This document shows, one piece after another, positions 1 through 5,553 of a DNA stretch of 5,553 bases. The translations under genes were made by a program, and so were the position numbers. Below the pieces are notes generated by a model. The model was not told the origin of the DNA, did no database searches, and worked only from the letters and a program-made list of their open reading frames with translations. This stretch comes from an uncultured Campylobacter sp. (GTDB lineage Bacteria > Campylobacterota > Campylobacteria > Campylobacterales > Campylobacteraceae). Numbering within the stretch: the stretch's first letter is position 1; each line of letters opens with the position of its first letter. Where the stretch lies: assembly GCF_938045225.1 (NCBI RefSeq), contig NZ_CALINL010000283.1, forward strand, positions 1-5,553, read 5' to 3'.

Positions 1-33
1 CGAGTTCCGTTAAAAGCTCCCAAGAGATGATAT
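1..33 (-). other. Sequence downstream of hisD, possible beginning of another gene
   Basis: No terminator-like hairpin with a T-run is visible in these 33 bases, so the transcript may continue. One minus-strand frame is open to the window edge and would read DIISWELLTEL. It has no ATG, GTG or TTG, only an ATA (37-35) located 7 bases after a GAGG inside the end of hisD. The piece is too short to say whether it codes. Confidence 0.2.
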
Positions 34-1329
34 CTATTTCAAAGCCTCAAGTCTAACCGCGACCGAACGCTTATGTGCTCCGAGCCCCTCGGCATCGGCT
101 AGCTTCATGCATGCGTTTGCTAGCTCGCTTATGCCTTTTGCGTTTAGCGAGATGAGCGAAGTGCGCTTCATGAAATTTTCGACCCCTAAAGGCGAATAAA
201 ATCGCGCGCTACCGCCAGTTGGCAACGTATGGTTCGGCCCGGCTAGATAGTCGCCCATCGCTTCAGGCGTAAAGTGCCCGATAAATATCGCGCCCGCGTG
301 CCTGATCTGCCTAGCCAGCTCCATCGCGTCGTTTGTCGCGATCTCTAGGTGCTCAGGCGCTAGTTCGTTAGCCAGCCTCACGCACTCATCAAGGTCGCTA
401 GCTACGATGATAGCACCCTTTTTATCGATACTAACCTGCGCGATGGGCTGCCTGGCTAGAGTCTTTATCTCCTCGTTTATATGCCTTTGCACCGTCGCGC
501 CGAAGGCTTGATTAGGCGTGATGAGCACGGCGCTAGCCATCTCATCGTGCTCGGCCTGCGAGAGCAGATCCACGGCGATGTGGCGAGGGTCGGCGCTCTC
601 GTCGGCGATGACGCAGATCTCGCTAGGGCCCGCGATCATATCGATATTTACCTCGCCGTAGACGAGCTTTTTAGCCGTCGCGACGTATATATTGCCAGGG
701 CCCGTGATGACGTCGGTTTTTTTGATCGTTTGCGTACCGTAGGCCATCGCAGCTACCGCCGAGGCGCCGCCGACTTTATAGGCTTCCTTGATGCCGCAGA
801 TATGCATGGCTGCTAGCAGCAGCGTATTTACCTTACCTCCGACGGCAGGCGTGCAGACTGCGATCTCTCCAACTCCCGCAACTAGAGCCGGGACGGCGTT
901 CATGAGAAGCGAGCTAGGATAGGCGGCCTTACCTCCCGGGATATATAGTCCCGCGCGGTCTAGCGGGGTGTACTTTGCACCCAGCAAAACGCCGTGCTCG
1001 TCGTGCTCTATCCAGGTTTTTGGCAGGCTTTTTTCGTGGTAGCTTTTTATGCGCTCAAAGGCTAAATTTAGCGCGTTTCGCAGGCAGCTATCTATGCCGT
1101 CGTATGCCTTTTGCATCTCGTCGGTACCGATTTTTAGGGTATTTGCGTCGGGTTTCCAGCGGTCAAATTTCTCTATCTGCTCAAAGAGCGCCTCGTCGCC
1201 TCTAGCGCGCACGTCCTCAAGTATCTGCGAAACGGCTGGCATAACCGCGCTCATATCGCCGTTTGAGCGGTTCACCAAAGCCGCAAAATAGTCCTTAAAA
1301 TTTTCGTTGCTAGTGAGTAAAAACTTCAT
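34..1329 (-). CDS. hisD: Histidinol dehydrogenase (HisD)
   Basis: This enzyme makes the last two steps of histidine biosynthesis: NAD-dependent, Zn-dependent oxidation of L-histidinol through histidinal to L-histidine in the cytoplasm. The protein has 431 residues, close to the 434 of E. coli HisD, and the active-site set is complete. The expected zinc ligands are Q258 and H261 (in SQAEHDE), D360 (MGDYLAGPNH) and H419 (GLGAHKRS). The catalytic Glu-His pair is E326-H327 (ELAPEHLEI). The family signature NIDMIAGPSEI and the nucleotide-binding stretch TGPGNIYVATAK are also present. The ATG start has a strong AAGGAG site 5 bases upstream and overlaps the stop of the preceding gene as ATGA, implying translational coupling. 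No other his gene is visible, so hisD here sits apart from a his cluster, behind a putative motor pair and a PLP enzyme. I see no frameshift or missing residue. The family assignment is essentially certain. Confidence 0.98.
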   Translation of the reverse strand: MKFLLTSNENFKDYFAALVNRSNGDMSAVMPAVSQILEDVRARGDEALFEQIEKFDRWKPDANTLKIGTDEMQKAYDGIDSCLRNALNLAFERIKSYHEKSLPKTWIEHDEHGVLLGAKYTPLDRAGLYIPGGKAAYPSSLLMNAVPALVAGVGEIAVCTPAVGGKVNTLLLAAMHICGIKEAYKVGGASAVAAMAYGTQTIKKTDVITGPGNIYVATAKKLVYGEVNIDMIAGPSEICVIADESADPRHIAVDLLSQAEHDEMASAVLITPNQAFGATVQRHINEEIKTLARQPIAQVSIDKKGAIIVASDLDECVRLANELAPEHLEIATNDAMELARQIRHAGAIFIGHFTPEAMGDYLAGPNHTLPTGGSARFYSPLGVENFMKRTSLISLNAKGISELANACMKLADAEGLGAHKRSVAVRLEALK

Positions 1330-2474
1330 TTCGTCTCCTTAAATTTTCTTTCGTATCTTAGTTTTTGACTGATATTTCCGAGCGCGCCGCCTTGGTGGAT
1401 GTATAAAATCTCGTTTTTAAACGCGCCCAGGTTTGACGTCATCGTTAAAAAGCCCACGGGATCGTAAATGAGCTCAAACTCTATCCCCGTTTGCTCGCAT
1501 ACTTCGCGCCAAATTTGATAAAGCTCGAGCTTTAGATCGCCGAAATGATATTTTTTGGGCGGCGGCAAAATGCGAACCTTTGAGTTTGGCGTCAGCGCCT
1601 CGATCTCGCTTTTTAGATAGTCCGCGTCGCCCACGCAAGGACAGGTAAAAACGTCAAATTTAACATGCTTAGCCAAAAACGCCGCCGACGTGCCCGTACC
1701 CGAGGGCAAAAATATATCAACGGTCTTGCCCTCCGCATCCGCCCAGCGCTCTATCTGCCTAGCCTGCGAGATAAAGCCCGCCTCCGCCTGCGGCTGCCAA
1801 ACGCCCTCGTTTATAAAAAGCGAATCGCCAATGAAGCAATCCTGCGCGGCGGATAAATTTGAGCTTGTTTGGTCTGCGGATTTTTTAAAATTTGAGTTTT
1901 TATGGCTTTTGCATTCGCTGAAATTTGCGCTCTCGAGCTCTGCTTGTTCGTCAAATTTGTTCAAATTTTCTCTGCCTAGATTTTGTAAATTCGGCTCGAC
2001 TTCAGCTTGCAAATTTGACATATTTTTTGCATTTAAATTTATATCCGTAAAACCGAGCCGTTCGTCAAAGTTGCTCAAATTTGACCCGCCCGTATCCTTT
2101 AAATTTAACCCGTTTCTATCAGAAGCATCCGTCAAATTTACAGCCTCATCGCCGTAAATCTCGCCCTCTTTTAATCCCGCCAGCTCACAAGCTAAAGCCC
2201 TAGCCCGCGCCCGCCTATCTTTATCTACATAGATTTTCATACCGTTTTCAAGGGCAAATTTAAAATTTCCGATCGGATTTGACGCCAAATTTGAGTTTAA
2301 ATTTGAAACTACGTAGTGAAACTCGAGCCCATTCATCTTCGCAAAAACGCTTAGGCTATACATCGCGTTTGACTGACTTGAGCCGTAGCTAACGACGCGT
2401 TTTATGCCACCTAGACCAGCATGCAGGAAATACTCCAGCTTTCTAGCCTTGTTGCCGTTAAATTCGCCATCCAT
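1326..2474 (-). CDS. PLP-dependent ACC deaminase/D-cysteine desulfhydrase family protein
   Basis: This is a fold-type II PLP enzyme related to 1-aminocyclopropane-1-carboxylate deaminase and D-cysteine desulfhydrase (COG2515-like). Family members cleave small amino acids to ammonia and a keto acid; the substrate here is unknown. Numbering from the ATG at 2474 (382 aa), the PLP Lys is K9 in NGNKARKLEY, the carboxylate-binding Ser-Asn pair is S35-N36 in SSQSNA, and the phosphate-binding Gly/Thr loop is PSGTGTSAAF (257-266). The C-terminal motif is YDPVGFLTM (337-345), where characterised members have DPVY followed by Glu or Thr. Residues about 112-213 are an Asn/Leu-rich, probably disordered insertion; typical relatives have about 290-340 residues. 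This ATG is probably not the true start, because family-like sequence ending in RDDL lies directly upstream in frame and no ribosome binding site precedes the ATG. The stop overlaps hisD by 4 bases. The family is secure. The specific activity is not, and a start-codon-defective gene remains possible. Confidence 0.88.
   Translation of the reverse strand: MDGEFNGNKARKLEYFLHAGLGGIKRVVSYGSSQSNAMYSLSVFAKMNGLEFHYVVSNLNSNLASNPIGNFKFALENGMKIYVDKDRRARARALACELAGLKEGEIYGDEAVNLTDASDRNGLNLKDTGGSNLSNFDERLGFTDINLNAKNMSNLQAEVEPNLQNLGRENLNKFDEQAELESANFSECKSHKNSNFKKSADQTSSNLSAAQDCFIGDSLFINEGVWQPQAEAGFISQARQIERWADAEGKTVDIFLPSGTGTSAAFLAKHVKFDVFTCPCVGDADYLKSEIEALTPNSKVRILPPPKKYHFGDLKLELYQIWREVCEQTGIEFELIYDPVGFLTMTSNLGAFKNEILYIHQGGALGNISQKLRYERKFKETK
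1335..1340 (-). promoter_or_regulatory. Strong ribosome binding site for hisD
   Basis: On the minus strand the sequence reads AAGGAG, then ACGAA, then the hisD ATG: a near-consensus Shine-Dalgarno sequence at 5-base spacing. It lies inside the last codons of the preceding PLP-enzyme gene. hisD can therefore load ribosomes itself as well as by ATGA coupling. It fixes the start at 1329. Confidence 0.8.
1836..2143 (-). repeat. AAATTT-rich low-complexity insertion inside the PLP-enzyme gene
   Basis: Inside the PLP-enzyme frame, about 100 codons (residues about 112-213) break the normal family sequence. AAATTT starts at 1855, 1888, 1921, 1953, 1963, 2011, 2035, 2077, 2101 and 2134, often as CAAATTTG or TCAAATTTGA. 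Spacings are mostly multiples of three (33, 33, 24, 42, 24, 33 bases), so the word is usually read in the same phase. The protein shows recurring NL or NF pairs: VNL, LNL, SNL, SNF, INL, PNL, QNL, ENL, ANF, SNF. The reading frame is kept throughout, with conserved sequence resuming at SLFINEGVWQ. This is a degenerate interspersed repeat, not a tandem array of exact copies. Its boundaries are approximate. Confidence 0.7.
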
Positions 2475-2537
2475 CAGGTCGTCGCGAAGTACGTAAAACT
2501 CGAGTCCGTTAAATTTAGTCTTTTGAATACTTTTGAT
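2475..2537 (-). other. Probable unannotated N-terminal extension of the PLP enzyme, with ATC in place of a start
   Basis: The PLP-enzyme frame stays open upstream of the ATG at 2474 as far as a TGA at 2570-2568. The 21 codons from 2537 to 2475 read IKSIQKTKFNGLEFYVLRDDL. The final RDDL is the conserved motif that in this family precedes GGNK-type PLP-lysine sequences. The frame has no ATG, GTG or TTG here. The codon ATC at 2537-2535 sits 7 bases after GGAG (2548-2545), exactly where an ATG would be expected. Translation from it would give 403 residues and overlap the OmpA-like gene by 23 bases. Possible explanations are a rare non-AUG start, a start-codon point mutation (ATG to ATC), or a base-calling error. 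That this region once coded for, or still codes for, the N-terminus is well supported; which codon is used is not. Confidence 0.65.
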
Positions 2538-3582
2538 TTTGCCGCTCCAAGAGATCTTGCATCTCTTTCATCGACTCTTTGTCCGAGATCGAAAATTTGA
2601 TCTCAATACGCTTGGATGCGTCGGGGTCTTCTTTGCCGTTTTTCATCACCAGATCGCTAAAGCTACGTCCGCTAGCGATGAGATAGTGCTCTAGGCGCTT
2701 GTCTTTGTTCCACGAGTAGATAAAGTCTAGTACCGAATACGCGCGCTTTTGCGACAGATCAAGGTTGTACATATAGCTACCAACGGAGTTTGTATGCCCC
2801 TCGATCACGATCCTATCGATGTGTTTTGCGATCTCTTCGTTATTTAAAATCGCCTCGAAATAAGTCTGCAAAATTTCCTTTAGACGTGCCTTTGCCTCGT
2901 CTCTTAGCTCGTACGAACCCGTGTCAAAAAGTATAGACTCAGGCAGCGACACGACACCCGAGCTTGGATCTATGCTGACCTTGTTTCCAAGTTTAGCGCG
3001 TAAATTTGATATGACGTTTGAGCGAAGCGAGCTGATGTCTTTGATCTTGTCTTTTGTTTTGTTAAAATCCTCTTCCAGCGCGGTATATCTTGAGACTTCA
3101 TCGCCGTATTTTGCATTTAGCTCATTTAGCGCCTCGTCCTTTTGCGCTAAAATTTGCCCCAGCTGTAGCACTCTATCCTGCAAATCCGCGATAGTTTTAT
3201 TCGCGTCGTTTAGATTTATCTCGTAGGTTTGGGTTAGATTAGTGAGTTCGTTTTTCTCTTTTTTGACGCCTTCAAGCATCTCGTTTACGAGCCTGTTTAT
3301 GTCGGCAAGCTCTTTATTTTCGCTCTTTGCGCGGTCCAAATTTGAAAAAATTTCTTTTATGACATTTTCTTTACGAACGAGCTCGCTTTGTGATGAGGCG
3401 ATTTGCTTTTCACGCTCGCTTAAGTCTTTTTGTAGTTTTGCCAGATCGCTTTGGCTAAGGACGTATTTTACGACAACGGCGCCGATGATGAGCATAAAAA
3501 CAAACATCAGCCCAGCCATCAGGTCCGCATACGATATCCAAAAGGTCTGGTCTCCGCTTTTGTTCTCGTTACGCGTTTTCAT
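2515..3582 (-). CDS. OmpA/MotB-type motor partner with long coiled coil
   Basis: A 355-residue protein predicted to be anchored in the inner membrane and to bind peptidoglycan. A short polar N-terminus leads into one membrane helix (about 19-39, SYADLMAGLMFVFML). D20 there occupies the place of the proton-accepting Asp of MotB and ZorB. Residues about 43-195 are charged and heptad-like, suggesting a long periplasmic coiled coil. Residues about 205-335 form an OmpA C-terminal domain, with ILFDTGSYEL, IEGHTNSVG, NLDLSQKRA and DASKRIEIKF. The position that is normally Asp in GHTD is Asn (N265), while the partner Arg (R280) is kept. The start overlaps the channel gene by 14 bases, so coupled translation is likely; the AAAAGG upstream is 12 bases from the ATG, rather far. 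By gene order it appears to correspond to C. jejuni Cj0599 (from memory). The family is clear; the cellular role is unknown. Confidence 0.9.
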   Translation of the reverse strand: MKTRNENKSGDQTFWISYADLMAGLMFVFMLIIGAVVVKYVLSQSDLAKLQKDLSEREKQIASSQSELVRKENVIKEIFSNLDRAKSENKELADINRLVNEMLEGVKKEKNELTNLTQTYEINLNDANKTIADLQDRVLQLGQILAQKDEALNELNAKYGDEVSRYTALEEDFNKTKDKIKDISSLRSNVISNLRAKLGNKVSIDPSSGVVSLPESILFDTGSYELRDEAKARLKEILQTYFEAILNNEEIAKHIDRIVIEGHTNSVGSYMYNLDLSQKRAYSVLDFIYSWNKDKRLEHYLIASGRSFSDLVMKNGKEDPDASKRIEIKFSISDKESMKEMQDLLERQNQKYSKD

Positions 3583-4906
3583 CTAGCATACTCGCCTTTT
3601 CGATGGTTTGCAAGATCTCATTCGCCTCTTTATCAAGCTCGTCGATGTCTTGCTTTAGCCCTTCAATGAGCGCGCTATTATCATCATAAGCTTCGATTGC
3701 TTCGTCGTCAAAAGCCTTTTTAAATGCCTGGACGCCATCAATCAAGCTCTCTTTAAAGCCATCCATTGCAAGTTTTTGTTTTTCTAAGATTTCACTACTA
3801 AATTTAGAAAGAGACTCACTGAAATTTTTAACATTATACTCTAGCTCGCCCACGCTCTTTTCGAGCCTTGCGATACGCTCGCCACCCACATCATAGAGAC
3901 GGTTGTACTGCTCGGCAAATTTTAGTTGCATATCTTTTATGTTACCGTTAAATTTATTGATAACGTTCAAGATTTCGGCATGGACTTTGATAAGATCTTT
4001 TTGATCTTTCGAGGATTTTAGCAGCGTATTCATCGTTTGCTTGATGTGTTCGCCGCTTAGCTTGACAGCTTCTTCTTCGTTTTTCAAGATATTTGTAAAA
4101 GTTTTAAATTTAGCCTCGATAGTCTTATCCAGCTCCTCAAAGAACTCGGCGTTACTAACATGCTCAAAGATCACTCCGATCTTTTCAAAGTGTCTTAAAT
4201 TCTCTTGCAAATATCTTCTATCAAGCTCCTCTTTCGTCCAGAAAAAGCCGCTCGTAGCGTTTTTTTGTCTTCGCACCAGCGTTTCAAATTTGCTCGTTCC
4301 GTATTTTTCAAAAAATATCCACCAAAGCGCCAAAAAGATACCATAGATAGAGACGTAAAACGCAGTCGCTACGCCGCTAAGAAGGGTTGAAATTTCAGTT
4401 TCGAGCTCGGTAGTATTTGAAGAGTTAAACTCCGGCATAGAAACCGCGATACTGATAAACGTTCCTAAAATACCCAGCATCGGAAAGATACCGGCACCCA
4501 CGGAAGCGAAATTTTCGTTACGTAAATTTCTAGTATAGTAGGCGACAAATTCATCAAATCCGGCGTTTGATTTCGTATCTTTACCGATAACCAAAAGATG
4601 TTTGATGATGTATTCTTTCAAATTTCGCTTAAAATCAGCACCGCTTTGCTCGAAATAGCAGCAAGCAAGCTCGGCGCTATTTTTAGCAAAGATTAGCGAA
4701 ATCACCCAAATAATACCCATCATAACGACCGTGTGTAGGCCGATTTGAAAATCTATATACCCCAAAAACCCAAGAAGCGCGACGATATATATCGCCGTCG
4801 GCAAAAATATAATTTTCGTATATACGAAAAAAGACTGTCTACCTTTGACTTCAGGTAGAGCCAAATCGGTGAAATTATCGTTTTTCGCTTCTTTTTTTGG
4901 TTCCAT
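3569..4906 (-). CDS. MotA/TolQ/ExbB-type proton channel protein with long cytoplasmic tail
   Basis: A 445-residue inner-membrane protein, the likely channel subunit of a proton- or sodium-driven motor with the OmpA/MotB-type protein encoded next. Four membrane helices are visible at about 31-51, 54-74, 136-157 and 173-199. The last two carry the family signature: GIFPMLGILGTFISI (TM3) and TLLSGVATAFYVSIYGIFLAL (TM4), with T149 and T181 as candidate pore-lining polar residues. The loop between TM2 and TM3 is cytoplasmic. Residues about 216-445 form a mostly helical, highly charged tail with coiled-coil character, unlike ExbB and TolQ (about 230-245 residues, no tail) but recalling the tail of ZorA, which is longer. 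The ATG lies 8 bases after the fbaA stop, and that stop codon overlaps its TAAGG ribosome binding site. By position it matches C. jejuni Cj0598 (from memory). The family is confident; the function is unassigned. Confidence 0.9.
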   Translation of the reverse strand: MEPKKEAKNDNFTDLALPEVKGRQSFFVYTKIIFLPTAIYIVALLGFLGYIDFQIGLHTVVMMGIIWVISLIFAKNSAELACCYFEQSGADFKRNLKEYIIKHLLVIGKDTKSNAGFDEFVAYYTRNLRNENFASVGAGIFPMLGILGTFISIAVSMPEFNSSNTTELETEISTLLSGVATAFYVSIYGIFLALWWIFFEKYGTSKFETLVRRQKNATSGFFWTKEELDRRYLQENLRHFEKIGVIFEHVSNAEFFEELDKTIEAKFKTFTNILKNEEEAVKLSGEHIKQTMNTLLKSSKDQKDLIKVHAEILNVINKFNGNIKDMQLKFAEQYNRLYDVGGERIARLEKSVGELEYNVKNFSESLSKFSSEILEKQKLAMDGFKESLIDGVQAFKKAFDDEAIEAYDDNSALIEGLKQDIDELDKEANEILQTIEKASMLDENA

Positions 4907-4912
4907 AGTAAG

Positions 4913-4917
4913 CCTTA
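4913..4917 (-). promoter_or_regulatory. Ribosome binding site of the channel gene, overlapping the fbaA stop
   Basis: On the minus strand TAAGG lies 6 bases before the ATG at 4906. Its first three bases are the fbaA stop codon TAA. Termination of fbaA and initiation of the motor genes therefore share sequence, which supports coupled translation from one mRNA and leaves no room for a terminator or promoter between the genes. Confidence 0.65.
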
Positions 4918-5553
4918 ATTTCTATTTAAGCAGTTTAAATCTTCAAAAGCGGTTAATAGGCGCTTTACCATCGACTCCTCGCCGCTTCGTAGCCATTTGC
5001 GCGGATCGTAGTATTTTTTATTTGGCTTATCCTCACCCTCTGGGTTGCCGATTTGACCTTGTAGATAGGCTCTGTTTTTTAGCTCGTACGCTCTCACGCC
5101 GTCCCAAAACGCCCACTGCGTATCGGTGTCGATGTTCATCTTTACCACGCCGTAGCTGACGGCATCTTTGATATCCTTTAGCTCGCTACCGCTACCGCCG
5201 TGAAAGACGAAATTTACGGGTTTATCGGTTAGGGTTTGAAATTTATCCGCGACGTATGCTTGCGAGTTTTTCAAAATTTCCGGTCGAAGCACGACGTTGC
5301 CAGGCTTATACACGCCGTGAACATTACCAAAGCTGGCCGCTATGCTAAATCTATCGCTGATTTTACTTAGTCGCTCATATGCCCGCGCAACGTCTTCAGG
5401 CTGCGTATAAAGAAGCGCATTATCAACACCCGTGTTATCCACGCCGTCCTCTTCGCCGCCGGTTACGCCAAGCTCGATTTCTAGGCTGATGCCAAGCTCG
5501 CTAAGCTCTTTTAGATACTTCTCGCAAGTGCTTAAATTTTCTTCCAAGCTCTC
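4915..5553 (-). CDS. fbaA: Class II fructose-bisphosphate aldolase, C-terminal part (cut by window edge)
   Basis: This enzyme reversibly cleaves fructose 1,6-bisphosphate to glyceraldehyde 3-phosphate and dihydroxyacetone phosphate. In Campylobacter, which generally lacks phosphofructokinase, it serves mainly gluconeogenesis. The visible 212 residues align with E. coli FbaA from about residue 148 to the end, so roughly 145-150 N-terminal residues lie beyond the window. Fragment residues matching known active-site positions are E27 (E. coli E174), E34 and E35 in GGEEDG (E181, E182), the zinc ligand H79 in GNVHGVYKPGN (H226), the zinc ligand H118 in FVFHGGSGS (H264), and N140 and D142 in MNIDTDTQW (N286, D288). 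The C-terminus NKKYYDPRKWLR is typical of the class IIA long form. A TTG at 5547-5545 is an internal Leu codon, not a start: the frame and the homology continue to the edge. No damage is visible. Confidence 0.97.
   Translation of the reverse strand, partial: ESLEENLSTCEKYLKELSELGISLEIELGVTGGEEDGVDNTGVDNALLYTQPEDVARAYERLSKISDRFSIAASFGNVHGVYKPGNVVLRPEILKNSQAYVADKFQTLTDKPVNFVFHGGSGSELKDIKDAVSYGVVKMNIDTDTQWAFWDGVRAYELKNRAYLQGQIGNPEGEDKPNKKYYDPRKWLRSGEESMVKRLLTAFEDLNCLNRN

Noticed and set aside
481..1291. Plus-strand open frames opposite hisD
   Set aside because: hisD is fully supported by active-site residues in this region. The antisense frames have no recognisable family pattern and reflect codon bias.
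1836..2143. CRISPR array or insertion sequence within the PLP enzyme gene
   Set aside because: The repeated word is only 6-10 bases, spacing is irregular, and there are no regular spacers, terminal inverted repeats, target duplications or transposase.
1690..2157. Plus-strand open frame of 155 codons opposite the PLP enzyme
   Set aside because: It lies antisense to clear coding sequence. Its repeated KF/FK pattern is only the reverse reading of the AAATTT words.
3242..3586. Plus-strand Ser/Phe-rich open frame opposite the coiled-coil gene
   Set aside because: The Ser/Phe-rich composition is the complement of Lys/Glu/Leu-rich coiled-coil codons; no independent coding evidence.
2515..4906. Zorya anti-phage system (ZorAB)
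   Set aside because: The pair has the right general architecture, but neither ZorC/ZorD nor ZorE is present. The neighbours are housekeeping genes, the tail is shorter than in ZorA, and the position next to fba appears conserved in the genus.
2515..4906. Flagellar stator MotAB, TolQR or ExbBD
   Set aside because: The channel protein at 445 residues with a long C-terminal tail is unlike MotA, TolQ or ExbB. The partner has an OmpA domain, which TolR and ExbD lack, and a long coiled coil unlike MotB. No tonB, tolA/tolB or flagellar genes adjoin.
4915..5547. A complete 210-residue gene starting at the TTG at 5547
   Set aside because: That TTG is an internal Leu codon of fructose-bisphosphate aldolase. 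The frame and homology continue to the window edge, and about 145-150 N-terminal residues are missing.

Overview
The window looks like chromosomal DNA from a Campylobacter species of the higher-GC group (C. rectus/showae/curvus/concisus type). The species call is inference. It rests on the protein flavour, the very frequent AAATTT/CAAATTTG words, and a gene order that, from memory, matches part of C. jejuni (fba followed by Cj0598 and Cj0599).

All genes lie on the minus strand, so transcription runs from high to low coordinates. In that order they are: the C-terminal 212 codons of class II fructose-bisphosphate aldolase (fbaA, 5553-4915, cut by the window edge); a MotA/TolQ/ExbB-type proton-channel protein with a long cytoplasmic tail (4906-3569); an OmpA/MotB-type partner with one membrane helix, a long coiled coil and an OmpA C-terminal domain (3582-2515); a PLP-dependent ACC deaminase/D-cysteine desulfhydrase family protein (2474-1326, probably starting further upstream); and histidinol dehydrogenase hisD (1329-34). 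The junctions are very tight (8-bp gap, 14-bp overlap, a gap or overlap depending on the start chosen, 4-bp overlap). I see no terminator between genes, so the set is probably one transcript whose promoter lies upstream of or within fbaA, outside the window.

The two middle genes form the most interesting unit. They have the architecture of an ion-driven 5:2 membrane motor (MotAB, ExbBD, TolQR, ZorAB class), but match none of the classical members in length and carry no Zorya effector genes. The PLP enzyme has three oddities. Family-conserved sequence lies upstream of its first ATG, behind a good ribosome binding site but with ATC where ATG would be expected. It carries an insertion of about 100 residues built from AAATTT-containing DNA. 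The active-site Tyr region typical of characterised family members is changed. hisD and fbaA look intact wherever they can be seen.

There is no RNA gene, mobile element, CRISPR array or gene-free stretch over 300 bases. The only non-coding DNA is the short junctions and the last 33 bases after hisD.
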